A stretch of DNA of 64,000 nucleotides from Flavobacterium algicola (GTDB lineage Bacteria > Bacteroidota > Bacteroidia > Flavobacteriales > Flavobacteriaceae), in the NCBI RefSeq assembly GCF_022399565.1, contig NZ_JAJTUT010000001.1, positions 1,105,336 through 1,169,335 of the forward strand. The letters run 5' to 3'. This document shows positions 1 through 9,500 of the stretch, one piece after another. How positions within the stretch are numbered: position 1 is the stretch's first letter; every line of letters begins with the position of its first letter. The notes beneath the pieces were generated by a model. That model saw only the letters and a program-made list of their open reading frames with translations. It did not search any database and was not told the origin of the DNA. Both the position numbers and the translations under genes were made by a program.

Positions 1-549
1 TCTTTCACCAACTTTTGCAGAACTAAATAATGAATTTTGATCTGTATAGTATAGTTGAGAATTAACAAAATCACTAACTGGATCTAAACTTCTTAAATAA
101 TAATTGGAACGAAAAACGCTTAGTTTTAATTTCCCTGCTTCATCACCATAAATAGAATCCAAAACATAAGTACGCTTACCCTCTGTATCGGTGACAGTTT
201 GTGTAGCATCTATATAATAAGGAATAGACAAAACAACACTCTCAACAACTGGATTTACGCCAGCGGAAGTAACAACAGAGCTAAGCGATAGTTGGGTTAC
301 AAAATTAGCTGTAGTTGTACCAAAATCTGGATTATCAAGTATCCCTAAAGGATTTATTTCTTGGTTACTAGATTGTATTGCTGTAATTTTTTGATTGTAA
401 GCCACTATATCTGAAGTGTACTTTTCAAAATCAAAATGGTTATCACCAACTATGTCACTACCGATTGAATTAAAATCTTTATCACAAGAGGATATTAAAA
501 CAACACTAAATATTAAAAGAACTTTCTTAAAAAAAGAATTACTATACAT
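1..549 (-). CDS. DUF4270 family lipoprotein (3' part outside window)
   Basis: Only the first 183 codons are present; the gene runs off the left edge. The ATG at 549 is preceded in frame by a TAG, so the start is fixed. The N-terminus is a lipoprotein signal: a hydrophobic stretch followed by SSCDKDF, with the cysteine at about residue 22. The following text (GSDIVGDNHFDFEKY, then a beta-rich stretch) resembles the DUF4270 family of Bacteroidota outer-membrane lipoproteins, whose role is unknown. It is followed 19 bases on by the glycogen-synthase-like gene on the opposite side of its start, both on the minus strand. In flavobacteria a DUF4270 gene often sits between glmS and this synthase, which fits, but glmS is outside the window. 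Confidence 0.75.
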   Translation of the reverse strand, partial: MYSNSFFKKVLLIFSVVLISSCDKDFNSIGSDIVGDNHFDFEKYTSDIVAYNQKITAIQSSNQEINPLGILDNPDFGTTTANFVTQLSLSSVVTSAGVNPVVESVVLSIPYYIDATQTVTDTEGKRTYVLDSIYGDEAGKLKLSVFRSNYYLRSLDPVSDFVNSQLYYTDQNSLFSSAKVGER

Positions 550-568
550 ACTTTGAAACTAAAATTAA

Positions 569-1375
569 TTATAGACTTTCGCTATTGTAAAACTCAGTAT
601 AAGCCTCAGCAAATGCATCTTTGGGCACGAAAGGTAAAAAAGGTTTTCCCGAAGATTCTATAAATTGTGTTAAACTTGAAGAAAGGCTTTCTGAAGCAAT
701 TATCACACCGTCTGAGTGTTTAATTGCAGATTTTATAACTCCTTCATAGTCGGGAGTAATTAAATCTGAAACTGCTTCTTCAGGCACGCCGTCTAATTTA
801 ACTTTGTTGATCATTTCTGCATCAAGCGTACCGTCAAAAGATTGTCCGTATACAGAAGTAATTATTTTCGTGTCAGAAAACAAAGCCTCATTTTTATAAT
901 AATGTTTCATGTAAACAGGTAGCATAGCTGCCATCCATCCATGAACGTGTATAATATCTGGAACCCAGTTTAGTTTTTTAACTGTTTCGACAACTCCCTT
1001 TGCAAAAAATATTGCACGCTCGTCGTTATCTGGATACATCACTCCATCTTCATCTGCGAAAGTTGCTTTCCTTTTGAAATATTCATCGTTATCTATAAAA
1101 TAAACTTGAATTCTCTCTTTAGGAATAGAAGCTACCTTTATAATCAGTGGCATATCTAAGTCATTAACTACCAAATTCATCCCCGAAAGTCGAATGACTT
1201 CGTGCAATTGATGTCTTCTCTCGTTAATATTTCCATATCTCGGCATAAAAATCCTGATTTGTCCTCCTTGATCATTTACCATCTTCGGGACATCATAAGA
1301 CATCAAAGAAACTTCATTTTCAGCAAGATAAGGTACCACTTCAGATGATACATATAATATCCTCTTGTCTTTCAT
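569..1375 (-). CDS. glycogen/starch synthase-like protein, N-terminal (GT5) domain only
   Basis: A 268-residue protein starting MKDKRILYVSSEVVPY, the usual opening of the starch-synthase catalytic domain. The start at 1375 is chosen because upstream in-frame sequence is not conserved-looking and overlaps panC. Full glycogen synthases are about 480 residues with two Rossmann domains; only the first is here. The family's KxGG ADP-glucose-binding loop, expected right after EVxPY, is replaced by AENEVSLMSYDVPK, so synthase activity is doubtful. The region DIIHVHGWMAAMLP, which matches the conserved HxHDWHT-like stretch, remains. It is divergent from panC. Automatic annotation would call it glycogen synthase; I would treat it as a non-catalytic or repurposed homologue. 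Confidence 0.75.
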   Translation of the reverse strand: MKDKRILYVSSEVVPYLAENEVSLMSYDVPKMVNDQGGQIRIFMPRYGNINERRHQLHEVIRLSGMNLVVNDLDMPLIIKVASIPKERIQVYFIDNDEYFKRKATFADEDGVMYPDNDERAIFFAKGVVETVKKLNWVPDIIHVHGWMAAMLPVYMKHYYKNEALFSDTKIITSVYGQSFDGTLDAEMINKVKLDGVPEEAVSDLITPDYEGVIKSAIKHSDGVIIASESLSSSLTQFIESSGKPFLPFVPKDAFAEAYTEFYNSESL

Positions 1376-1452
1376 ATTGTAATTTGCTTTATTTATTGGC
1401 AATAAAAACCATGCAAAATTACGAAATTTTACGCAGTTATTAACTAAAATAT

Positions 1453-1460
1453 TATGTTTG
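1453..1460 (+). promoter_or_regulatory. -7 promoter element of panC
   Basis: TATGTTTG matches the Bacteroidota -7 consensus TAnnTTTG and lies 23 bases before the panC ATG at 1484. The ATG contained in it (1454) would extend panC by ten residues but is more plausibly promoter than start codon. A T-rich stretch about 23 bases upstream could serve as the -33 region. Confidence 0.6.
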
Positions 1461-1483
1461 CAGTTAATTTTAATAAAACAGCT

Positions 1484-2332
1484 ATGCCTATTTTCTACGG
1501 AAAAGCAGCTTTGATGACTTTTTTGAAGTCTTTCAAAACACAAAATAGTACTATAGGATTTGTACCGACTATGGGCGCACTGCACAAAGGACACCTTTCT
1601 TTGATGCAACAATCCTTACAAGAAAATCAAATCACTGTGGTAAGTATCTTTGTCAACCCCACACAATTCAACAATTTGGAGGATTTGTCAAAATACCCAA
1701 GAACTCTTGATGAAGATACAGAGAAAATAAATGGTTTAAACAAAGATATCGTGATTTACGCTCCTTCTGTAGAAGACATTTATGAAGGAAATGTTGTTTC
1801 ACAAATTTTTGATTTTGATGGGCTCGAAAATCAAATGGAAGGAAAATTCAGACCCGGTCATTTTGACGGTGTTGGAACAATTGTTAAGCGATTATTTGAA
1901 ATAGTAACACCCGACAATGCTTATTTTGGAGAGAAAGATTTTCAGCAATTACAAATTGTAAAAAAAATGACTCAGAAAAACAAGCTACCGGTTACCATTA
2001 ATGGTTGTCCCATTTACCGAGAAAAAAATGGACTCGCTATGAGCTCCAGAAACGAGCGACTCACCAAGGAGGAACGTGACGAAGCAAGTATAATATATAA
2101 AACCATTTTACAAGCAAAAGATTTATTTCATAATAAAACGGCAACAGAGGTCGGTGATTGGGTAAAATCAGTTTTTGCAAAAACTAGCGGTTTTGAATTG
2201 GAATACTTTACTATTGCAGAAGAAGAAACACTTTTAACTTGTGAAGAAAAATTAGAAGACAAAAATTATCGTGCATTTATCGCTGTTTTTGTTAATAATA
2301 TTCGATTGATTGATACCATATCACTAAAATAA
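1484..2332 (+). CDS. panC: pantothenate synthetase
   Basis: Joins pantoate and beta-alanine using ATP, forming pantothenate through a pantoyl-adenylate; cytoplasmic, coenzyme A pathway. The 282-residue length is normal. Visible signatures are [14 protein letters not shown] (nucleotide-binding HxGH, residues 28-41), FVNPTQF, the pantoate-binding stretch [10 protein letters not shown] and the C-terminal SSRNERLT loop. I chose the ATG at 1484 rather than 1454 because the latter lies in a promoter-like TATGTTTG box and the family starts close to [10 protein letters not shown]. panD follows after 14 bases, giving the two last biosynthetic steps that meet at pantothenate (beta-alanine supply and ligation). 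Confidence 0.96.
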   Translation: MPIFYGKAALMTFLKSFKTQNSTIGFVPTMGALHKGHLSLMQQSLQENQITVVSIFVNPTQFNNLEDLSKYPRTLDEDTEKINGLNKDIVIYAPSVEDIYEGNVVSQIFDFDGLENQMEGKFRPGHFDGVGTIVKRLFEIVTPDNAYFGEKDFQQLQIVKKMTQKNKLPVTINGCPIYREKNGLAMSSRNERLTKEERDEASIIYKTILQAKDLFHNKTATEVGDWVKSVFAKTSGFELEYFTIAEEETLLTCEEKLEDKNYRAFIAVFVNNIRLIDTISLK

Positions 2333-2334
2333 TT

Positions 2335-2342
2335 TACTTTTG
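2335..2342 (+). promoter_or_regulatory. -7 promoter element of panD
   Basis: TACTTTTG fits TAnnTTTG, and a TTG lies about 23 bases upstream near the end of panC. The box ends only four bases before the panD ATG, so a transcript starting at the usual distance would begin at or next to the start codon. Confidence 0.5.
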
Positions 2343-2346
2343 TGCC

Positions 2347-2697
2347 ATGCAAATTCAAGTACTAAAATCAAAAATTCATCGAGTAAAGGTAACTGGCGCT
2401 GATTTAAACTATATTGGCAGCATTACTATTGATGAAACGCTACTGGAAGCTTCGAATATTATTGAAGGAGAAAAAGTAGCCATCGTAAACATTAACAACG
2501 GAGAGCGTTTTGAAACTTATGCCATCAAAGGGGAAAGAAATTCAGGCGAAATAACTTTAAATGGTCCAGCAGCTCGCAAGGTGCAGAAAGACGATATCAT
2601 TATTGTTATATCATATGCCACTTTGGAATTTGAAGAAGCAAAAACCTTCAAACCATGGATTATTTTTCCCAATGAAAAAGACAATTCGTTAACGTAA
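2347..2697 (+). CDS. panD: aspartate 1-decarboxylase
   Basis: Decarboxylates aspartate to beta-alanine, the substrate of the upstream panC product. It is a 116-residue pyruvoyl enzyme made as a proenzyme that cleaves itself. The cleavage site is seen as Gly24-Ser25 in NYIGSITID; Ser25 becomes the pyruvoyl group. The conserved [10 protein letters not shown] and [11 protein letters not shown] stretches, the latter around the active site, are also present. It lies 14 bases after panC and is followed by a clear terminator at 2721-2757, so panC-panD form a short operon, with a possible extra promoter just before panD. Confidence 0.97.
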   Translation: MQIQVLKSKIHRVKVTGADLNYIGSITIDETLLEASNIIEGEKVAIVNINNGERFETYAIKGERNSGEITLNGPAARKVQKDDIIIVISYATLEFEEAKTFKPWIIFPNEKDNSLT

Positions 2698-2720
2698 ATT
2701 ACCGTAAAAAATTCAAATTT

Positions 2721-2757
2721 AAGGAGTCTGCTAGCTTAGTAAGACTCCTTTTTTTTT
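2721..2757 (+). terminator. intrinsic terminator after panD
   Basis: Arms AAGGAGTCT (2721-2729) and AGACTCCTT (2742-2750) pair perfectly around a 12-base loop and run straight into a T tract. It ends the panC-panD unit. The remaining bases to 2991 are AT-rich leader of radA. Confidence 0.9.
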
Positions 2758-2954
2758 ATAACTGTTATAAATTTTACTAGCTGACTAAATGCAGTAGTAC
2801 CAATTCACACCCATCCCTATAAAAGTGCAATTAAATTTTAAAAGCTTCTTACCCTTCTTTTCTAATTAACAAAAACTTTAAACGGCATAATTTTACCAAA
2901 GGTTAAAATATAGTAAAAGCATTTTCTACTGTATGAAATGGTATATATTTAAAC

Positions 2955-2962
2955 TATTTTTG
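2955..2962 (+). promoter_or_regulatory. -7 promoter element of radA
   Basis: TATTTTTG, a match to TAnnTTTG, sits 30 bases before the radA ATG in the AT-rich gap after the panD terminator. No good -33 TTG is seen at the usual spacing. Confidence 0.45.
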
Positions 2963-2991
2963 AACTCTAAATATGGATTTAAATTAAAGCT

Positions 2992-4353
2992 ATGTCTAAA
3001 GTAAAAACTACTTTTTTTTGTCAAAATTGCGGAGCACAATATGCCAAATGGCAAGGTCAATGTAACTCCTGCAAAGAGTGGAATACCATAGCCGAAGAAA
3101 TTATTCAAAAACAAGAAAAAGTAGCTTGGAAAACCGAATCTGCACCCGTAAATAGAGCTTCAAAACCTTTAAGAGTAAACGAAATTGATTCTACTCAGGA
3201 AGTACGAATGAACACTACAGATGCCGAATTGAATCGCGTATTAGGTGGTGGCCTCGTACCTGGTTCTTTAACTCTTTTGGGGGGTGAACCTGGAATTGGA
3301 AAAAGTACACTCTTGCTTCAAATATCTTTAAAATTACCTTATAAAACTTTATACGTTTCGGGAGAAGAGAGTCAAAAACAAATTAAAATGCGTGCAGAGC
3401 GTATTACTGACTCTAGCGATAATTGCTACATATTAACCGAAACGAAAACACAAAACATATTTAAACAAATAGAGGCTATTAATCCTGAAATTGTGATTAT
3501 TGACTCTATCCAAACGCTTCACACAGATTATATTGAATCAACTGCAGGAAGCATTTCTCAAATTAGAGAAACAACGGCAGAACTCATAAAATTTGCGAAA
3601 GAATCAAATATCCCTGTCATTTTAATTGGTCACATTACTAAAGACGGAAATATTGCTGGTCCAAAAATATTGGAACACATGGTCGACACTGTTCTTCAGT
3701 TTGAGGGTGATCGTAATCATGTTTATCGCATATTAAGATCTTTGAAAAACAGATTTGGATCAACTGCCGAGATTGGTATCTATGAAATGCTTGGTAGTGG
3801 ATTACGAGAAGTATCTAATCCGTCTGAAATTTTAATCTCGCATAAAGATGAGGAATTATCTGGTACAGCCATTGCCACTACTTTAGAAGGTATGCGCCCG
3901 TTGATGATCGAAATTCAATCTCTTGTAAGTACTGCGGTCTACGGTACACCTCAACGAAGTACCACTGGTTATAATGCCAAAAGGCTAAATATGATTCTTG
4001 CCGTTTTGGAGAAAAGGGCTGGTTTTAGACTGGGAGCCAAGGATGTTTTCTTGAATGTTACAGGTGGAATTTCAGTTGATGACCCTGCAATTGACTTGGC
4101 AGTAGTTGCTGCCATTTTATCTTCAAACGAGGACATTCCAGTCAATAAAGGTTTCTGTTTCGCTGGTGAGGTTGGTCTATCTGGAGAAATACGTCCCGTA
4201 AATCGTGTGGATCAACGTATTCAAGAAGCAGAAAAATTAGGCTTTTCGACCATATTTGTTTCGAAATATAATAAAATAGCATTAAAAAATGCCGGAATAA
4301 AAATTGAATTGGTAACCAAAATAGAAGATGTAGCAAGCATTCTTTTTGGTTAA
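2992..4353 (+). CDS. radA: DNA repair protein RadA
   Basis: A RecA-like ATPase that helps process recombination intermediates (branch migration) in the cytoplasm. The 453 residues show the full family layout: a four-cysteine zinc finger (Cys10, 13, 24, 27), a Walker A loop GEPGIGKST at 98-106, the RadA-specific KNRFGS motif at 252-257, and a C-terminal Lon-protease-like domain from about residue 270 (lacking protease function in this family). The start MSKVKTTFFCQNCG is the standard one. The transglycosylase gene begins 16 bases after its stop, so the two are probably co-transcribed although functionally unrelated. Confidence 0.97.
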   Translation: MSKVKTTFFCQNCGAQYAKWQGQCNSCKEWNTIAEEIIQKQEKVAWKTESAPVNRASKPLRVNEIDSTQEVRMNTTDAELNRVLGGGLVPGSLTLLGGEPGIGKSTLLLQISLKLPYKTLYVSGEESQKQIKMRAERITDSSDNCYILTETKTQNIFKQIEAINPEIVIIDSIQTLHTDYIESTAGSISQIRETTAELIKFAKESNIPVILIGHITKDGNIAGPKILEHMVDTVLQFEGDRNHVYRILRSLKNRFGSTAEIGIYEMLGSGLREVSNPSEILISHKDEELSGTAIATTLEGMRPLMIEIQSLVSTAVYGTPQRSTTGYNAKRLNMILAVLEKRAGFRLGAKDVFLNVTGGISVDDPAIDLAVVAAILSSNEDIPVNKGFCFAGEVGLSGEIRPVNRVDQRIQEAEKLGFSTIFVSKYNKIALKNAGIKIELVTKIEDVASILFG

Positions 4354-4369
4354 TTACAAAAGTAGAATT

Positions 4370-6355
4370 ATGAGAACAGTCAAACAAAAAGCAGTGTTGA
4401 CATTAAAGATTATCATTGCACTTATAATTCTGGTAATTATGGGGCTATATAGCTTCAGAAACACACTTCTAGAGCAAATTTTAGCAAAAACTACATCAAA
4501 GGCAGCAACAGAATATGACTGCAACTTTACCATAAAAGAGGCCCATTTTGAAGGACTTTCTGGCCTCCAATTTACAGATGTAGTTTTGGCTCCCAAAAAT
4601 GCCGACACTCTATTTAAGATTCAAAATATGAGTACGAGTGTAAACCTAATGCAACTGTTTTTTAGCGATTTACAATTAGAATCTTTGAAAATTCAGAAAG
4701 GGTATGTTCAATTGACAAAAAAAGGTGACGTAAAAAACTTTGCTGCTTTTATTAAAAGGAATGATGATGAGGAAGAGAGTGGTAATGATAAAAGAGATTA
4801 CGCCGCTTTTACATATAGAATAATTTCTAAAGTATTAAATCTCATACCTACAGATATGAAGGTCGAAAACCTGACATTTCGATTAGATGATAATGGTATG
4901 AAAGCTTCTATCGATATTAAAAAACTAGCTTTGGTAAATAAAAAAATTGAAACCTTTATCAATGTCCAAACCAAAACGTTTACTCAAAACTGGAAAATAA
5001 AAGGATTAGCAGATCCTAGAAACAAGACTACAGATGTGCGCTTTTTTAATTTGGATTCTGGCGCTATTAAATTGCCATATGTCGACGAACGCTACAACCT
5101 TATCACTAGTTTTGATTCTATTCGCTTAAAAATACAGAATATATCTAAAGACGGTGATGAATTGCACTTAGACGGGTATGCCTCTATAGTCAATTTAAAA
5201 ATCAACCATTCTAAAATCGCTAATAAAGATGTGGTCATTAAAGACGCTCGCTTCGATTATCGTTTTCTTTTAGGGGCAAATTTTATTTCGATAGACAGCA
5301 GCTCAACAGTTCGATTGAACAAAATAAAATTGAATCCTTATCTCTCATATAATACTGAAGAAGACACGATTTACAAACTAAAAATTGCTATTCCAAAAAT
5401 GAAAACGCAGGACTTTATAACGTCTTTACCTGACGGTTTATTTACCCATTTTCAGGGTATGGAAGCTACAGGAACATTCGATTATAAACTAAATTTTAAA
5501 TTCAACAAAAACAAACCCAATCAATTGGTTTTTGACAGTAATGTTAAAAAGCAGAATATGCGCATCACGAAGTATGGTGAAGCTAACCTTAATAAAATAA
5601 ATAATGAATTTGTTTACCGCGCTATAATTAATAATGTACTACAACGCCCGGTTCTGGTAGGGCTGGCCAATCAAAATTATACGCCTTTGGACCAAATTTC
5701 GCCATACTTACAAAAATCAGTTTTAATATCTGAAGACCCATCCTTCTTTACTCATCGAGGATTTATAAATGAGGCATTCAAACAATCAATTGTAAAAAAT
5801 ATTAGAACTAAGAAATTTTCTCGAGGAGCTAGTACTATAAGCATGCAATTAGTCAAAAATGTTTTCTTGACCAGAGAGAAAACATTATCCCGTAAAATGG
5901 AAGAAATATTATTAGTTTACTTGCTAGAAAATAATAGAATTTCGACCAAAGAACGTATGTTGGAAGTTTATTTTAATATTATCGAATGGGGTCCTAATGT
6001 ATATGGTATTGGCGAAGCTAGTCAGTACTACTTTCAAAAAAAGCCAATTGATTTGACTTTGAACGAATGCTTGTATCTAGCCAGAATCATCCCTAGTCCA
6101 AATAAATTCATGTATCAGTTCAATACTGATGGAAATCTTAAAGAAACGTCAAAAAAGGCAGAAACATTTTTAATCAATACTTTAATAAAAAGAGGGCTTT
6201 TGGCAATTGACGATAGTATTTACAAATCTCAATCTGTACTGATAACGGGCCCTGCAAAATCTTTAATAAGAATTATAAGCAAAGACACATTGGCTATCGA
6301 TTCATTAAAAACACCCAAATTGACACCACTTTCAACTACAATTAATAAAAAATAA
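4370..6355 (+). CDS. membrane-anchored peptidoglycan transglycosylase (GT51) with AsmA-like N-terminal region
   Basis: Predicted to polymerise lipid II into glycan strands at the periplasmic face of the inner membrane. One membrane helix (about residues 12-30) is followed by roughly 370 residues of beta-rich sequence resembling AsmA/DUF748-type proteins, then a GT51 domain from about 430 to 620. GT51 signatures are EDPSFFTHRGF (catalytic Glu about 455), RGASTISMQL, and KERMLEVYFN (second Glu about 532). There is no transpeptidase domain, so it is a monofunctional enzyme but 661 residues long, against about 240 for MtgA. I chose ATG 4370 over an upstream TTG at 4346 that overlaps radA. A hairpin at 6411-6457 follows. 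Confidence 0.85.
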   Translation: MRTVKQKAVLTLKIIIALIILVIMGLYSFRNTLLEQILAKTTSKAATEYDCNFTIKEAHFEGLSGLQFTDVVLAPKNADTLFKIQNMSTSVNLMQLFFSDLQLESLKIQKGYVQLTKKGDVKNFAAFIKRNDDEEESGNDKRDYAAFTYRIISKVLNLIPTDMKVENLTFRLDDNGMKASIDIKKLALVNKKIETFINVQTKTFTQNWKIKGLADPRNKTTDVRFFNLDSGAIKLPYVDERYNLITSFDSIRLKIQNISKDGDELHLDGYASIVNLKINHSKIANKDVVIKDARFDYRFLLGANFISIDSSSTVRLNKIKLNPYLSYNTEEDTIYKLKIAIPKMKTQDFITSLPDGLFTHFQGMEATGTFDYKLNFKFNKNKPNQLVFDSNVKKQNMRITKYGEANLNKINNEFVYRAIINNVLQRPVLVGLANQNYTPLDQISPYLQKSVLISEDPSFFTHRGFINEAFKQSIVKNIRTKKFSRGASTISMQLVKNVFLTREKTLSRKMEEILLVYLLENNRISTKERMLEVYFNIIEWGPNVYGIGEASQYYFQKKPIDLTLNECLYLARIIPSPNKFMYQFNTDGNLKETSKKAETFLINTLIKRGLLAIDDSIYKSQSVLITGPAKSLIRIISKDTLAIDSLKTPKLTPLSTTINKK

Positions 6356-6410
6356 TTGAAATGTCATTTGTATAGTCCTAGTAATAAAGCAAATCATTTT
6401 CGAAAAAATG

Positions 6411-6457
6411 TAAACGTTCAAATCTTCTGATAAAGTATTAGTTGGTTTGAACGTTTA
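6411..6457. terminator. shared hairpin between convergent genes
   Basis: TAAACGTTCAAA (6411-6422) pairs perfectly with TTTGAACGTTTA (6446-6457) across a 23-base loop. It lies between the plus-strand transglycosylase gene and the minus-strand T9SS gene and can end transcription from both sides, although neither side has a long T tract. Confidence 0.5.
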
Positions 6458-6506
6458 ACCTATTCACTGCAGATTAAAACAGGTAGAAAAGGAAATAAAT
6501 ATTTAA

Positions 6507-9500
6507 TTACTGAATGATAATTTTGCTATTATAAATCCCTTTATCCGTTTGAACTTTTACAACATACACTCCTTGAGGTCCTGTGAACGGAATTTCAAAA
6601 CTATCGTTGTTCGTTGAAATGACAGCATTCAGAACCTGCTGTCCTAGAATGTTATAAATTATTACTTTGGTAATCTCAATATCATTATATTTAGCAATAG
6701 TAATTGCCTTCTTTTGATTATTATTTGATACCACTATTGAAGATTCTAATTTTGCATCGTTATTATTTGGTGTTCCCAAAACAGCTCCTGAATCAATAAT
6801 GCTATTTGTTTTAAAACTTAATTCAAATCGATTTGCATAAATTCCAACTGGCAGAGCTACAGCAACACTTACATCTGTAATGTCATGATATAGTCCTAAG
6901 TCTTTATCGTGGATATATACTTTTTGTGAAGCTGGTAGAAATTCACTGTGGTCAATCATAAAGTGCACATCCCCTTCAGTTTGCACATTGACACCAATTG
7001 GGTATGATTTTTCGACATCAAATGCACCTACACCTTGGATAGAAAATTTTGAATTTTCTATTAAAAAATAAGCATCATCTACTTTAGTGTCAATCTGAAC
7101 ACCGTCGTAACCATTTTCAAAACCATCTGTAGCAGCTTCATTCATAAATCCTATTAATAGTTGTCTGTGCTCCATGTTGGAGCCATTAAAACCTAAGTGT
7201 ATTTTAACCTCGTTATCATTATATTTTACATCATTACTATTATTGTCAAAGTTGCTCGCTTTTTGTGAAGTTGTTCTAAACATCGTATTTGAAATAGGAA
7301 CAAATAAATCGTCTACAGCATCTTCCTTCACAAATGCTCGTTGACTGTTATCAAATTTTACCTTCGTCTCACCACTTAAAGAGCTAGACCCAATTACAAA
7401 AAAACCTTGCCCTACCGGAATATATTGACATGGTGTCTTAGAACTTGTCCCCTCATTAAAAATACCAATGGGGGCAACAGGAGGTGTAGCGCCTGTTAAT
7501 GTCAATGTAGCATACCCACCGGTGTAACCTCTTAAAACATGAGTGTCATTTGTTGGAGAATGTTGCCAAAAATACAGTGTTCCATCTATAATATCAGTCG
7601 CATTATATCCTCCATTGGCAACTGAAATATTACTCTTTATAAATTCATGTCCATCCAATGCAGAAGGATAGGGATTGCCTACTAAAAACAAACTATTTGG
7701 TAATACAGAACTACCAGTAATCGGCCCGTTAAAAGGTTTTCCAGTAAAAGTGTAGTTTTGAGTTAGCGTATTAGAAGCATCCACCTCACCAGAACCTTTT
7801 ACTATAAAACCTTGTGATGGTTTTGTTCCTATATCTTCTTTAAAGCGAAGCCAACTTGAATAACCTCCAGTATTCTGAAATTTAAACAACCAATAGCGAG
7901 ACAGTGTCAGAGGAGAATTACTACCATCGTAACTATCTGTCCAAGAAATATTTTGTAGGGTTGAAGTCGTTCCGTCTTTAAAAGCATCTTTGACTATAAA
8001 ATCTGCATTATTGCTACCGCCAATAGGTCCCACTGGTGATGACCAATAATTATAATTGTATCTATTTACCGTTCCCTGCTGATCTCTCTTTATAAAACCA
8101 ATGCTAGAATTATCTAATTCACTATCTAGGGTTTGCACTAATTGTGAGCGCTCTTTTAAATCAATCAAACCATTTAATTTTAAATAATGTGATACTTCAA
8201 TTTTTGAATTATTACTAGCTGTTAATGTTTTATAGGTTACATTATCTGTTCCTTCTACAATTAACGCTAATACTGTTTTATTACCGTTAGAAATTACATT
8301 GTGTTTGATTTGAACGATATTTCCATTCATTGTTGTTTGATTATTTACAATCGAAATATTATTTGGTAAGACCTGTAAAGATCCATTTTTCCAAATTGAT
8401 TCATCGCTCCATAATCCGTCAGCAATAGTTTCATATGGTAAAGGTGCAGTTTGCCCAGCGGTTAATTGTTTATTTTTTCGCAGATAATTAATTCTTAAAA
8501 AGTTTCTGTCATCGGTCAACCCTTCCACAGTTGTTCCGTAAAACGAATTGAAATCGTAATATGCTTTAAGTGAATTCCACTGAATTGTTCCCAATTCATT
8601 TTTAACAATTGCTTCTGGTAATACAGCACCCATCGACATATTAGATGCCCCTTTTTTAACTTCTTGATTCATCAAAAAATTCACTTGATCAACAGTCAAC
8701 GCTGCATCCCAAATAGATACCTCATCTATCTCTCCAAGAAATGGAGTTCGTACATCATTTTTACTTACATACATTGCTCCTATAGAAAATCGAGAATAGT
8801 TGGGTGTAGGATTGGTTAAATTGAAAGTCGAAACATCCAGCACTCCATCTATATAAAGGTTAGCGCTTCCTGAATAATAAACGGCTGTAATATGATGCCA
8901 TTTATAATCAGGTATTGCAGTATTAGACACAAATTTCAAAACACCGTCCCAATATCCTTCTACTTTATTAGCCGAATTTAGACGTAGTTCCAAATTAACT
9001 CCTTTACCCATTATTGTTCTATTTCCAGAACCATTATTTCGAATCCAACATGCGATTGAAAAAGAACCACTATTTAAATTTAGATCATATTCTCCTACCA
9101 AGAAACTCCCTGACTCAATAGATACTAAGCTTTTTGATACTAGTTTTTCTGTTTTTCCGAAGCTGAAATACTTAGTGCCGTCAAAATCATACCAAGTTTG
9201 TAAATTACCTTTTCCGTCAAGTTTTAACGGAATAACATCAATAATATCGGTATTACCGAAATTTGAATTATCTGCCACTATCAAAACATATTCCTCTACG
9301 CTAGATTTTGACATAGCCGCAAAAGCTGCCAGTGGAACACTTACAAACACATTACTTACATCTCCACCTGTTTCTACAATTTTCCATTTTTTTCCTATTC
9401 TTGTAATAGCAGTACTCAAACCTGTTCTTAGTGTAGCGGTATTGGTCGATCCTGCTGTAAAAAGTCCATTATTAGATCCCCAAATTAAGAAGTTTTTATC

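Noticed and set aside
1454..1483. An in-frame upstream ATG that would lengthen PanC by ten residues.
   Set aside because: It lies inside TATGTTTG, a promoter -7 box, and family members start near [10 protein letters not shown].
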